Source: a virus. From it: a stretch of 64,000 nucleotides of DNA. The notes beneath the pieces are model-generated. The model did no database searches. It was not told the origin of the DNA and saw nothing but the letters and a program-made list of their open reading frames with translations. Below, in pieces: positions 51,549 to 60,221 of this stretch (within the stretch, counting starts at the first letter, position 1; every line of letters begins with the position of its first letter). Both the position numbers and the translations under genes were made by a program. The DNA is taken from positions 62,001 to 126,000 of the IMG/VR virus record IMGVR_UViG_3300042507_006854; one strand, written 5' to 3'.

Positions 51549-51614
51549 CTTTCTTCTTGATTATTAATTAATTATATGTATAATAAATAAAGCGTGTGAA
51601 GCAAGTTCTCTATT

Positions 51615-51803
51615 ATGAGCAAATTTAAAAAACCAACAAAAAAAGAGATTAAAAGATTATCAGAAGTAATTGTTCATCTCTTCGAAAAAGATAAACATCG
51701 TGAATTTGAAAATAGTTTACACCTTGCCCTATCATCTAGTTTGCATAAAAAAGCGTTGGTTGAACAATCTATTTCAGTGGCTTTTGGTTTAGATCCTTTT
51801 TAA
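51615..51803 (+). CDS. Hypothetical protein, 62 aa
   Basis: Basic helical protein (KFKKPTKKEIKRLSEVIVHLF). A TATAAT stands 29-34 nt upstream, after TTGATT, giving an atypically long leader for this genome. Followed 1 nt later by the AAA ATPase gene. Confidence 0.6.
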   Translation: MSKFKKPTKKEIKRLSEVIVHLFEKDKHREFENSLHLALSSSLHKKALVEQSISVAFGLDPF

Positions 51804-51804
51804 T

Positions 51805-52962
51805 ATGAACTCATATAGAATTCCAAAATCTAAAATGCCTGAACTTACATTGGCTGGATTATTCCATTCAGAATTTGTTAACCCGATGGCGTTAATTACT
51901 GCCCTATCCGATGGCGAAATACCATCTTATAAAAGATACAGAGAAAATTTCTTTAAAAATAAAATTATTGACTATCTTAATAAAAATGGAGCACAACTTG
52001 TTCAAATTGGCGAAGAGGTTCTAATTTCTAAAACATTAGACGAGCTAGAACAAGAAGAAGGAGAAGAACCATTCATGATTGGTGGGGAAGTTATTCTTCC
52101 TAGCTTTGATTATGAAGACGGCTCAATTTACTTCTATAAAGATAATTTTATACAAATTAATTCTGAAAGTGGACGGGATAAAGATAAATGCAAATTAATG
52201 TTTTATTATCCTACCAGCAAACAATGTGTAGATGAAGAATTTAGAGAGTTTATGGATACAGATAAACGTCCAAATATTTTCATGGTAAACCAGGATTACG
52301 GTAATTTTAATTTTTCCAAATTTAATATTAACTTGCCAGAAACATTTGATCTTGAATTAAATTATGGGGATGATTTTAAATCAGTTAGTGATAAAATGAT
52401 TAAATCATTGCATGAAAATTCTTCTGGTCTATACATGCTTCATGGGATCCCTGGAACTGGTAAGACAACTTATATCAGATATCTAGCTTCAGTTCTTAAA
52501 AAAGATGTTATTTTCTTTCCAACTTCTTTTGTAGATGAAATTACAAACCCATCAATTTTGAGTTTACTAAAGAAAAAAACTGATTGCGTTATGATTCTTG
52601 AAGATGCCGAGAAAGCTCTTACAAAGCGCAGTCTTTCCGACCAGCCATCTCTTGTATCTACGCTTCTTAACATGACAGATGGTATTCTTGGGGATGTTTT
52701 AAAATTAAATGTTATTGTTACCTATAATTGTGATCGCCAAGATATTGACGAGGCCCTTTTAAGAAAAGGGCGCTTGAAAGCAGAGTATTCGTTCCAAGGC
52801 TTGAAAAAACACCAAGCAGCAAAATTAATAAAAACACTTGACTTAGATATCAAAGCCGACGATAATATGACTCTAGCAGATATATACTATGCTAAAAGTG
52901 ACGAAGAACTTATTGGAAATATCAAAACCTTAGAAAAACCAAAAATAGGATTTATGCCATGA
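51805..52962 (+). CDS. AAA+ ATPase (BCS1-like)
   Basis: 385 aa. Walker A GIPGTGKTT at residues 214-222, Walker B CVMILEDAEKAL near 256-267, sensor 1 VIVTYNCDRQDID, and the second-region ALLRKGRLKAEYSF, the AAA pattern of BCS1 and FtsH-type ATPases. The N-terminal 190 residues are not recognised. Probably a phage chaperone or unfoldase. Confidence 0.82.
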   Translation: MNSYRIPKSKMPELTLAGLFHSEFVNPMALITALSDGEIPSYKRYRENFFKNKIIDYLNKNGAQLVQIGEEVLISKTLDELEQEEGEEPFMIGGEVILPSFDYEDGSIYFYKDNFIQINSESGRDKDKCKLMFYYPTSKQCVDEEFREFMDTDKRPNIFMVNQDYGNFNFSKFNINLPETFDLELNYGDDFKSVSDKMIKSLHENSSGLYMLHGIPGTGKTTYIRYLASVLKKDVIFFPTSFVDEITNPSILSLLKKKTDCVMILEDAEKALTKRSLSDQPSLVSTLLNMTDGILGDVLKLNVIVTYNCDRQDIDEALLRKGRLKAEYSFQGLKKHQAAKLIKTLDLDIKADDNMTLADIYYAKSDEELIGNIKTLEKPKIGFMP

Positions 52963-53615
52963 AAAAGAAACAAGTAAAAATTAAACCAAATAAAGTAATT
53001 AAGCCAACTCGTAAAATTGAAAAAATGAAAACTTATGTTAAAGACTTTGGCGCGAGCACTAAAAAAATCAATATTATTGACCCTCTTGAATACAAATCTA
53101 CTTGGAAAAGTTGGTTTAATATTAATATTTGGCTTAGATGGCTAATGTTTAAAAAAAATTTCTATTATAAAATTCCATACCAAATCCGTGATGGTTGGTA
53201 TAAATTTAAATGCTTTTTTAATCCAAAAAATAAAAAATATCGTGCCGCGATTCCTAATACATGGACTGATGTATGCGTTCTAATTGAAGACGTTAATTTT
53301 GCGTTCGTAAAAGGTTTCTATGAAGATGAGTATAAAAATGGAATTGTAGACTGGGAAGCTTCTGGAAAAGAATGCTCAAAGTTTGCAAAATGGCTTGAAA
53401 AAGCTTACGCTTATTTGACAGTAGAAAGACCTAAACTTCAAAAGGATCTTGATGCTGCATATCCACCGCTAACCGCAAAGCGTCTTACAGAAGTAAGAAG
53501 GGACTCATATGAACAAGATTACGCAGAAGTTCATCGTATTGAAACCTTAATTAATAAAAGCGATACAAAGCTCTTGACAGAAATTGTAAAATATAGAGAA
53601 TATTTTTGGACATGA
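52959..53615 (+). CDS. Hypothetical protein, 218 aa
   Basis: Overlaps the ATPase by 4 nt. Basic N-terminus, central aromatic stretch (NIWLRWLMFKKNFYYKI, YKFKCFFNPKNKKYR), helical C-terminal half. Coupled with the ATPase; may be its partner. Confidence 0.65.
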   Translation: MKKKQVKIKPNKVIKPTRKIEKMKTYVKDFGASTKKINIIDPLEYKSTWKSWFNINIWLRWLMFKKNFYYKIPYQIRDGWYKFKCFFNPKNKKYRAAIPNTWTDVCVLIEDVNFAFVKGFYEDEYKNGIVDWEASGKECSKFAKWLEKAYAYLTVERPKLQKDLDAAYPPLTAKRLTEVRRDSYEQDYAEVHRIETLINKSDTKLLTEIVKYREYFWT

Positions 53616-53989
53616 GCGAAGATTCTCCAAAGTACGAAGTTCTCTATAATCACAATACGCTTCTAGAAACTCGTCAGTTTAATAATAAATCAGAATCAAT
53701 TTATACAATTACAATGGTTCCAGAAAAATCTGGAGAGCGTTGTCGATGTGTTGGTTTCTATACTAGGTATAGTGACGCCCTGCATTTTATAGAAAAAAAT
53801 GGGATCAATGGTCTTGATGAGGGCGGATTATTTAAATATTTAATAATTGAAAAAATATCTGAAGGTATTTATGCCATGTCTGATGAATTTGAAGAGTCAT
53901 GGTTTGAAGCTGATTTTAAAACCATGAAATGGAAAGAAATAAAAAAGCCAGAAAAGTTTAAAGGTGTAATTAACTTTGGGCTTGGATGA
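53612..53989 (+). CDS. Hypothetical protein, 125 aa
   Basis: ATG at 53612 in an ATGA overlap. Contains YTITMVPEKSGERCRCVGFY and a Glu-rich C-terminal half. No family recognised. Confidence 0.65.
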   Translation: MSEDSPKYEVLYNHNTLLETRQFNNKSESIYTITMVPEKSGERCRCVGFYTRYSDALHFIEKNGINGLDEGGLFKYLIIEKISEGIYAMSDEFEESWFEADFKTMKWKEIKKPEKFKGVINFGLG

Positions 53990-53990
53990 T

Positions 53991-54386
53991 ATGGCTAAAT
54001 ACGAAAATTTTATTGTTACAAAAGATTTTTTAGACAAAAATCCGAATGCTGTATTTGTCTTTGGTGATAATCTTCGTCGGGTAGGTTATGGTGGCGCGGC
54101 GGCTTTAAGAGATCACCCACAAACATACGGGTTTATAACTAAAAAAAATCCAGATAATATGGATGAATCTTTTTTTCGTCCTGAAAGTTACCGAATTGAT
54201 TTTACCGTTCAGTCTATTGAGCTACAATTGGTTATTGAAAAAAATCCTGATAAAATTTATTATATCTCCCAGTTAGGTGGTGGGTTAGCCAATAGATATA
54301 AAATATGGGAACAAGTTTTAAAGCCTGGATTAGAAAAAGATTTCTCACATTACGAAAATGTTATATTCCTTTGGGATAAAGATTAA
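53991..54386 (+). CDS. Hypothetical protein with VFVFGDNLRR...GGAAALRDH motif
   Basis: 131 aa from the ATG at 53991. NPNAVFVFGDNLRRVGYGGAAALRDHPQTYGFITKK recalls a family of small phage proteins (DUF7831-like) with a Rossmann-like nucleotide-binding start and G-G-G-L-A-N-R-Y-x-I-W later. Ligand unknown. Confidence 0.65.
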   Translation: MAKYENFIVTKDFLDKNPNAVFVFGDNLRRVGYGGAAALRDHPQTYGFITKKNPDNMDESFFRPESYRIDFTVQSIELQLVIEKNPDKIYYISQLGGGLANRYKIWEQVLKPGLEKDFSHYENVIFLWDKD

Positions 54387-54399
54387 TGTAATTCTATGA

Positions 54400-55056
54400 A
54401 TGCAATGTAAAATATTAGCATTCTCTGATATTCACCTTGGCGATCCTGATTGTCAACCCAAAAAAGTAATTAACGTTTTAAGAAAGGTTAAAGCCGAAAA
54501 AATAATTATTGTAGGCGATCTTTTTGATTCTAAACATCTTTCGAGATTAAAGAAAAATCATTGGCGTGTTTTGTCTACTATACGTAGCGTTAGTAAAAAA
54601 TGTGAAGTAATTTATTTATTAGGTAACCATTGTTTTCTTAACATGGAACACATGACCCATCTTTTGGGAATTAAAACTGGTTTGGAGCATGAGGAAACAA
54701 TTAATGGGAAAAAATTTATTTTTTTACATGGTGATATTTTTGATTTTTTTGTTTCAACAAAGCGTTGGAGAACGGATTTAACAACTGATTTTTATTACTG
54801 GTTAAGAACAAATTTTCCTGATCTAGCCCGTTGGGTTCGCCATGCTTGCCACAAATTAGTCTGTAAAGCAACTTATTATAAAGATAATGCAAAAAAGTAT
54901 TGTACATTGAATAAAAAAGATTATATAATATGTGGACATTCGCATTTTCCAGCTATAGAAGGATGTTACGTTAATACGGGGTCTTTCTGTGAGAGAAAAT
55001 TGTGTTCATACATAACAATTGACGAAAACGCAGAAATCAGACTAAACTACATTTAA
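54400..55056 (+). CDS. Calcineurin-like metallophosphoesterase
   Basis: 218 aa. Complete motif set: FSDIHLGD (residues 7-14), VGDLFDS, LLGNHC, LHGD and CGHSHFP, the dimetal site. Layout resembles LpxH-type UDP-diacylglucosamine pyrophosphatases. Substrate uncertain. Confidence 0.85.
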   Translation: MQCKILAFSDIHLGDPDCQPKKVINVLRKVKAEKIIIVGDLFDSKHLSRLKKNHWRVLSTIRSVSKKCEVIYLLGNHCFLNMEHMTHLLGIKTGLEHEETINGKKFIFLHGDIFDFFVSTKRWRTDLTTDFYYWLRTNFPDLARWVRHACHKLVCKATYYKDNAKKYCTLNKKDYIICGHSHFPAIEGCYVNTGSFCERKLCSYITIDENAEIRLNYI

Positions 55057-55058
55057 CC

Positions 55059-55847
55059 ATGAAAACTCTTATAATACCAGATATTCATCAAGATATAGCT
55101 GGGCTTAAAAAGATTTTTCAACTTGAGAAGTTAGAATCGTTTGATGAGATTATCTTTCTTGGGGACTGGCTAGATTCTTTTTACGAGCCCCCAAAAGTTG
55201 CAAGTTTTAAAGATACTTGTCTATTTTTGCGTGATCTTGTTTGGGAAAATGAAAAAACCGGTAAAATGGTTTTTCTTGTCGGAAACCATGATCTTGCTTA
55301 TATTTATAATAACAAAAAAGGCGGCTATACTAGCGTTGCGCCAAGTATAACCTATTGGTGTTCAGGAGTCACTAAAAGTAAAATTGGTACTTTTCGCCAA
55401 GTCTTTTACGATAAAGGTCTTAAAGATGACTGGTTTGTAAAAAACTTTAAAATTGCACATCGTTCGCAGGGATGGATTTTTTCTCATGCTGGGATGATTA
55501 ATCGTCAAATTCCATATGGTTATACCGTAAATCAAATAATTGATGAGGTTATACCAGATGTTTGGCTTAACTTTAGGAATGTTGCTTACCGTCAGAACGC
55601 ATTGATTTCTGCTGTTGGGGTTGCTCGTGGGGGACAAGACAATACTGGCGGACTTTTGTGGCTTGATTACTATAATGAATTTCATGCGTCACCTGATATC
55701 GGTAAGCAGGTTTTTGGGCATAGTTATGTGCCAGAGCCAACCGCTACGGCATTGAATACCGAATATGAAAGCTGGAATTTAGATACTAATCTTAAAGACT
55801 ACGCAATCATTCGTGACGGTCGCTTAACAACATATAGAATACGATGA
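55059..55847 (+). CDS. Calcineurin-like metallophosphoesterase (PPP-like)
   Basis: 262 aa. IPDIHQDIAG, LGDWLDSF, LVGNHDLAY, SHAGMINR and FGHSYVPEP make up the metal site of PPP-family phosphatases. It follows another phosphoesterase by 2 nt; both probably arose by acquisition, not duplication, as sequences differ. Confidence 0.85.
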   Translation: MKTLIIPDIHQDIAGLKKIFQLEKLESFDEIIFLGDWLDSFYEPPKVASFKDTCLFLRDLVWENEKTGKMVFLVGNHDLAYIYNNKKGGYTSVAPSITYWCSGVTKSKIGTFRQVFYDKGLKDDWFVKNFKIAHRSQGWIFSHAGMINRQIPYGYTVNQIIDEVIPDVWLNFRNVAYRQNALISAVGVARGGQDNTGGLLWLDYYNEFHASPDIGKQVFGHSYVPEPTATALNTEYESWNLDTNLKDYAIIRDGRLTTYRIR

Positions 55848-56428
55848 ATAAAAATATACAAAAATTAATATCTGATATTATGACTCAATGTATTAGGCAT
55901 GGGATTAATTTTCGTTTAGAATATACGGACCAAGTTGACCAAGAAAATATTCCTTGTAGTGGGTATTTTGATGAACAAACGCTTGCGGTTGCCACAAAAA
56001 AAGAAAAAATGCAGGACTGGCTTGATATTCTTGTTCACGAATCCTGTCACTTGGATCAAATGTTGGAGGGTCCACCAGTTTGGATTCCAGATAAAGATTC
56101 TTTATTTATTGTTGAAGACTGGATTCATGGTAAAAACTTGTCAAAAAAAACCCTAGAAAAAGGTTTCAAAAATGCGATCAATCTTGAGATTGATTGTGAA
56201 AAAAGAACCGTTGCAAAAATGCAAAAATACAAAATTCGTTTTAATAAAAAACAATATATACAAAAGGCAAATTCATATCTTTTTTCTTATACTTATGCTT
56301 TTGTTAATAAGGCTTGGTATCCAAAGCCATATGAAAACCCAAAAATTTATAATAATATGCCGACAAAGTTCTTGACTGTTAATGAATATTTTGATATAAA
56401 TAGCAAATACTTTCAATACTATCTATGA
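55844..56428 (+). CDS. Zinc-peptidase-like protein (HESCH motif)
   Basis: 194 aa. LVHESCHLDQM with HESCH at residues 65-69 is a plausible zincin site, followed by EGPPVW and a downstream acidic DWIHG. Overlaps the phosphatase by 4 nt. Family not recognised. Confidence 0.6.
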   Translation: MNKNIQKLISDIMTQCIRHGINFRLEYTDQVDQENIPCSGYFDEQTLAVATKKEKMQDWLDILVHESCHLDQMLEGPPVWIPDKDSLFIVEDWIHGKNLSKKTLEKGFKNAINLEIDCEKRTVAKMQKYKIRFNKKQYIQKANSYLFSYTYAFVNKAWYPKPYENPKIYNNMPTKFLTVNEYFDINSKYFQYYL

Positions 56429-56775
56429 AAAAAATAACTCAACCCAAACAAGAAGAACGTGCGGAGTATTTTTCTGATTTCAGTGATAAATCTTTTGAAG
56501 GTTTTAACCCAGATGTCGAAATCAAATTTGAATTTAATTATGGGTCTGAATTTGACGGCTCGCGTGTCGAATTCCATTTGACAGACGAAGAAGCTAAACA
56601 CGTTTTAGATTTTATTCGCATGAATTTGTCTGAAGGTAAAATTACCGAATTCAAAAATAAGTTAGAAGAAAACGAAGAATACTATGAAGAAAATATGAAT
56701 GCGCGTGATTGGGAATCATGTGATCGTTTTGGTAATTGTATTTTTCTTCTTAAATATCTTTTAAATGAAAAATAA
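56425..56775 (+). CDS. Hypothetical acidic protein, 116 aa
   Basis: Glu/Asp-rich with VEIKFEFNYGSEFDGSRVEF and helical EEAKHVLDFIRMNL. Overlaps neighbours by 4 and 11 nt. Confidence 0.65.
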   Translation: MKKITQPKQEERAEYFSDFSDKSFEGFNPDVEIKFEFNYGSEFDGSRVEFHLTDEEAKHVLDFIRMNLSEGKITEFKNKLEENEEYYEENMNARDWESCDRFGNCIFLLKYLLNEK

Positions 56776-57004
56776 ATATAATAAAATTAATAACCCGATT
56801 TTATATTATCATAATCTTGATATTCTAGGAAATTTATTCCGTTTTTACGGTGGAAATTCTTTATATTATATTTCAGAGTACAGAGATAAAATAAGACATA
56901 TTTCTAATCAAAATATAAGAATTAAAGAAGAAATGTTTACGTATGCTGATAATATGATAGAATTTTTAAAAATTCTTGATGAGTTTATTTTTGAAAATTT
57001 GTGA
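56765..57004 (+). CDS. Hypothetical protein, 79 aa
   Basis: Asn/Tyr-rich (NPILYYHNLDILGNLFRFYG). Overlaps both neighbours; part of the run of small coupled genes. Confidence 0.55.
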   Translation: MKNKYNKINNPILYYHNLDILGNLFRFYGGNSLYYISEYRDKIRHISNQNIRIKEEMFTYADNMIEFLKILDEFIFENL

Positions 57005-57204
57005 ATATAATTAATCTTAAACACCGATACGTTTTTGGCCATAATGTTCTCGTATGGTGGAACACTCATTCTGAATTTAAACTAATAAAAATAGATAATC
57101 GTATGTATAAAAAATACAGTTTATACGTGGGAAGATTTATTTTTGAAATAGGAAAGCTTAAATATGGAACAAACAATAAATCTATATCAACAATTAGTAA
57201 ATAA
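57001..57204 (+). CDS. Hypothetical protein, 67 aa
   Basis: GTG start overlapping the previous stop (GTGA). Basic, aromatic. Overlaps the next frame by 41 nt, so the C-terminal end may not be functional. Confidence 0.5.
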   Translation: MNIINLKHRYVFGHNVLVWWNTHSEFKLIKIDNRMYKKYSLYVGRFIFEIGKLKYGTNNKSISTISK

Positions 57205-57526
57205 TTTAACAAATGCAATCGACCAAAATTTCCGTAATCAGCTCACCAAAGAAAAGCAAATCGAAACGCTTGACCCAAAGTGGAAAGCAGCGCGCCAAAA
57301 TATCGAAAAATATTTGCAACAAATTGCCAATCAAAACATGGGGCTTGAGCCCATTCTTTTATCAGATAGGTATTTTCTTTACGAAGATGTCGCGGCTCTT
57401 TTAATTGATTTAATTTGGCAAGAGCTTCATAACAAACTAGATATAAAAGAAACTCTGTATTTTTATCGATATTATAAAATACAAATTAGTGACAAATATT
57501 TATTGACAGCACCACAAAATTCATAG
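57164..57526 (+). CDS. Hypothetical protein, 120 aa
   Basis: Predominantly helical, Gln/Asn-rich (LYQQLVNNLTNAIDQNFRNQ) with LIDLIWQELHNKLDI near the C-terminus. No family recognised. Confidence 0.6.
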   Translation: MEQTINLYQQLVNNLTNAIDQNFRNQLTKEKQIETLDPKWKAARQNIEKYLQQIANQNMGLEPILLSDRYFLYEDVAALLIDLIWQELHNKLDIKETLYFYRYYKIQISDKYLLTAPQNS

Positions 57527-57531
57527 ATAAT
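57503..57531 (+). promoter_or_regulatory. sigma70-like promoter of 57537
   Basis: TTGACA at 57503-57508, 17-nt spacer, GATAAT at 57526-57531, 5 nt to the ATG. Confidence 0.65.
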
Positions 57532-57536
57532 AAGGT

Positions 57537-57830
57537 ATGGAAAAATATAAAAAAGTTCAAGAAAAAAAAGAACTTTTCATCCAATTTTCTGAGGAAGAAA
57601 TGACCGAGCTTGGGTGGGAAGAAGGTCAAAAACTTTCTTTTAAATTTGATGAGAAAACTAAAGCTATTACTCTAGAGCCATTTATTAAAATGGAATTAGA
57701 TATAGATAGCTGGCCAAAAGAATTACTACTCTTTCTCATTCAAGAGTCCTGTGAAAAAGATATATCTGTGAATGAAGTTATTTCAAATACGTTAGAGGAG
57801 TCATTAAAATATTATGATAAACAAAAATAA
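57537..57830 (+). CDS. SpoVT/AbrB-like small DNA-binding protein
   Basis: 97 aa. LFIQFSEEEMTELGWEEGQKLSFKFDEKT has the swapped-hairpin pattern (beta, LGW-x-x-G-x-x-L, beta) of AbrB/MazE regulators. The C-terminal 45 residues (SWPKELLLFLIQESCEKDIS) form an extra helical part. Possible transcription regulator or antitoxin; no toxin seen next to it. Confidence 0.6.
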   Translation: MEKYKKVQEKKELFIQFSEEEMTELGWEEGQKLSFKFDEKTKAITLEPFIKMELDIDSWPKELLLFLIQESCEKDISVNEVISNTLEESLKYYDKQK

Positions 57831-58104
57831 AAAAGATCTTTATTGGTTTCATAGTTATAAAGTCGTTCAAAATATGAGTGATTTAACGCATAGCAATTAT
57901 CCCAATGTAAGCATGGAAATCAGTGAAGAGGCGACCATCGGAGATCATCTTTACGCCTTTGAAAGATTTTTACAAAGTATTGGATTCGTTTTACCAGAAA
58001 ATAGTCATCTTGATTTTGTTGAGAACGAATCCGAAAGCCGCAGTTTTGAAGATTTAACTGTAATTGAAGGGGATGAAAAAAATACAAAAAACGGAACACA
58101 CTAA
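57814..58104 (+). CDS. Hypothetical protein, 96 aa
   Basis: Overlaps the preceding gene by 17 nt. ISEEATIGDHLYAFERFLQSIGFVLP is a helical, acidic core also seen in small phage proteins of unknown function. Confidence 0.6.
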   Translation: MINKNKKDLYWFHSYKVVQNMSDLTHSNYPNVSMEISEEATIGDHLYAFERFLQSIGFVLPENSHLDFVENESESRSFEDLTVIEGDEKNTKNGTH

Positions 58105-58105
58105 T

Positions 58106-58300
58106 ATGATAGATCGTAGAAAATTTAATTTTAATTTAATGTTAGTTGTAATGATCTTATTTTTATTTTCGGTGGTTCTTTATAACCAAAGACTCATATT
58201 AAATATGAATAGCCATATACAAGATATAGACAATAAAATTGATAAATACTTTGCGCCAATTGAAGATGTTGAACTTCCACAATGGGAGGAGAATCCATAA
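58106..58300 (+). CDS. Small single-pass membrane protein, 64 aa
   Basis: ATG at 58106, one nt after the preceding stop. One transmembrane helix (FNLMLVVMILFLFSVVLYN) followed by a short helix. Ends in TAATG with the next gene. Confidence 0.6.
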   Translation: MIDRRKFNFNLMLVVMILFLFSVVLYNQRLILNMNSHIQDIDNKIDKYFAPIEDVELPQWEENP

Positions 58301-58890
58301 TGGGAATGTTTGATTCAATAGAGTGCAATTATCCGCTCCCACTTCCATTGGAAGTAGTAGATGTTATGCCAGATCCATATGATCAAGACTTTCAAACTAA
58401 AGATCTTGAAAATTTACTAGATTTGTATTATTTGAATGAAGATGGAGTTTTATACTGGCGTAAAAGAAAATACGAGTGGAAAGATGATGATAACGCCTTT
58501 TTGAAAGGCTACATGGACGTTATTGAGGAAAAGGTCGTACCTACCGATTTTCATGGAATTCTAAATTTTTATTTCTATGAAACCATTCATGAAGACGAAT
58601 CTTCTGATAAAGCAAAAGACGTTACAATAGATTATCTTGCCAAATTTACGAACGGAAAACTTGAAAATATAGAAGTTCTTTCCTATGAAATTCGTGACGC
58701 TACCGTGCGTATTATTGATTTAAAAAATACCATGAAAAAGCATGAGGAGCGGCGTAAGCGTTGGTATAATAAATATGTTTTCTATACTAAAGGTTGGAGA
58801 TTTATTAAAAATAAAATAATTTTAAATCCTATTGATTTATTGAGAAAATTTTTAGATAAATTATACTGGTTGGTTGTAAAATATTTGTAA
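58300..58890 (+). CDS. Hypothetical protein (MGMFDSIxCxYPLP type)
   Basis: 196 aa from the ATG at 58300. Starts MGMFDSIECNYPLPLP, a sequence common at the start of a widespread uncharacterised phage protein family. The C-terminal third is strongly basic (KKHEERRKRWYNKYV). Function unknown. Confidence 0.7.
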   Translation: MGMFDSIECNYPLPLPLEVVDVMPDPYDQDFQTKDLENLLDLYYLNEDGVLYWRKRKYEWKDDDNAFLKGYMDVIEEKVVPTDFHGILNFYFYETIHEDESSDKAKDVTIDYLAKFTNGKLENIEVLSYEIRDATVRIIDLKNTMKKHEERRKRWYNKYVFYTKGWRFIKNKIILNPIDLLRKFLDKLYWLVVKYL

Positions 58891-59042
58891 TGAAATTAGA
58901 TTTTACAGAAATCAATGGTAAACAACTTCAAGTTACCGACATGGAATATCTCTATACTTATACAAGTAACGATGGAGAAGAAATAGCAGTATTTGAATAT
59001 CAAGGGGAGCGAATTGAGAGAAAGGTAATTAAAAATACTTAA
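58890..59042 (+). CDS. Small protein, 50 aa
   Basis: Begins in the TAATG overlap with the previous stop (MKLDFTEINGKQLQVTDMEY...). Beta-rich; unknown. Confidence 0.5.
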   Translation: MKLDFTEINGKQLQVTDMEYLYTYTSNDGEEIAVFEYQGERIERKVIKNT

Positions 59043-59072
59043 TTTTTGGGGGTGGGTTTAAATAAATTTAAA

Positions 59073-59079
59073 GTGTAAT
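59073..59079 (+). promoter_or_regulatory. GTGTAAT late-type motif before 59088
   Basis: GTGTAATATTATATTATG: 8 nt between GTGTAAT and the ATG. It precedes a virion-like gene on the plus strand. Confidence 0.6.
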
Positions 59080-59087
59080 ATTATATT

Positions 59088-59492
59088 ATGTACACAACAA
59101 CAGTTAATAAAAGCGTTTCTACAAATCTAGATTTTCAGTATTCTAGTAATATAACCATATCTGGCGCTGCAAAATACTCTATTAATCAAGTAGTTCCTAC
59201 TGGAACTAACGGTGCATTAGTTAATTTTGGATTTAGTATGGTTAGTGGTACATTTTTAGCAATTTCTGCTGTTCAGGGCGCTTTAGAGTTAAGAGCTTTT
59301 TCAGGAGCATCTCCTGGAAATACATTTTTATTAGATGCCGGGGAGAGCTATATATTTGATAATTTAGTTATCGCAAAAGATTCTCTTGGGGCAAATTTGG
59401 CCACATTTAATACTTTATTTGTGTATAATAGTGGTTCTGTTCCAGCCACGCTAAGAATTGATTCATTATTAGATCCAACTCCTGGAATCTAA
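59088..59492 (+). CDS. Putative virion protein, 134 aa
   Basis: Beta-rich, Ser/Ala/Gly-rich (NLDFQYSSNITISGAAKYSI, GALVNFGFSMVSGTFLAISA). Resembles the decoration-like protein at 47426 in composition. Late-type motif upstream. Confidence 0.55.
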   Translation: MYTTTVNKSVSTNLDFQYSSNITISGAAKYSINQVVPTGTNGALVNFGFSMVSGTFLAISAVQGALELRAFSGASPGNTFLLDAGESYIFDNLVIAKDSLGANLATFNTLFVYNSGSVPATLRIDSLLDPTPGI

Positions 59493-59501
59493 TTTAAAAG
59501 T

Positions 59502-59949
59502 GGAGATGAGGGGAGTCGAACCCCTGTCCAAATAACTTACGCTAAAAGGTCTACATGTTTAGGTATCTTTAGCATTTCAGCTACCATACGGTAACGAAGA
59601 CTTTAGGCTGCTTGGTGACACTAACCGGGTTTTTAGTCTGCCTATGCAGAGAATGTTCTGCATAACACCTAACAATTAATTTTACAAGTAAGTTAGGACT
59701 TCATAAACCTATTGCGGTTCCAATGCTTTTAATAGGATCCAGACATTGGTTCTTAGGCAGCCATCAAGTACTCTTCTTCAACACCGCCGAGAAACTCGTC
59801 GGAGTTGTTAAAGATATACTCAGCTTCTGCCAAGATCGAGTCAGTATTATCTTCTGCTCTTAGTTTTTTAATCGATTTTTTACGAGGCCATCGATTAACC
59901 TCGACATGCGCTTTTAATTTCAACTATTTGTCGAAACCAGTACATCCCC
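59502..59949 (-). ncRNA. ssrA: tmRNA (one-piece) with unusually long tag ORF
   Basis: 5' GGGGATG pairs with 3' CATCTCC; the tRNA-like part has GGTTTCGAC near the 5' end and a T arm GGGG-TTCGACT-CCCC. CCA is not encoded. The tag frame, read from GCA at 59857, gives 34 codons from AEDNTDSILAEAEY to EEEYLMAA before TAA at 59753-59755, ending in a hydrophobic LMAA-type degron. Most bacterial tags are about 10 residues. It rescues stalled ribosomes and tags their products. Its promoter and boxA-like leader are described separately. Confidence 0.92.
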
Positions 59950-59964
59950 AAATTTTCAAAGAAT
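59950..59964 (-). promoter_or_regulatory. boxA-like motif at the 5' end of the tmRNA transcript
   Basis: Minus strand ATTCTTTGAAAATTT directly before the mature tmRNA. Confidence 0.5.
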
Positions 59965-59970
59965 AATGTA

Positions 59971-59999
59971 TTATTACAATAATTTTATACTTTTGTCAA
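59971..59999 (-). promoter_or_regulatory. sigma70-like promoter of the tmRNA
   Basis: Minus strand TTGACA (59999-59994), 17-nt spacer, TAATAA (59976-59971), then 6 nt to ATTCTTTGAAAATTT: same geometry as the promoter of the large RNA at 60430. Confidence 0.6.
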
Positions 60000-60014
60000 A
60001 TATAAATTGACTTT

Positions 60015-60221
60015 ATGTGTAAAAAATTCGATAATATTATTATGGAATGTCAAAATAATAATTCTTGTGGGGCCGGAAAAGGCGATAAACCAAGAAATTG
60101 CTTTTCACAAAAATATCGTGATAATTATGATAGTATAAATTGGAATAAAAAAAATGAAAAAGATAAACTTAATATTGATATTGCTCCTCCTCCAAAACGT
60201 GGGGTGTCAGCACCTCGATAA
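60015..60221 (+). CDS. Small phage protein (SCGAGKGDKPR type), 68 aa
   Basis: Contains NSCGAGKGDKPRNCFSQKYRDNYDSINW, similar to a short motif (S-C/G-x-G-K-G-D-K-P-R) often found in small phage proteins. TATAAA at 60001-60006 lies 8 nt upstream. Overlaps the next gene by 68 nt in another frame. Confidence 0.6.
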   Translation: MCKKFDNIIMECQNNNSCGAGKGDKPRNCFSQKYRDNYDSINWNKKNEKDKLNIDIAPPPKRGVSAPR

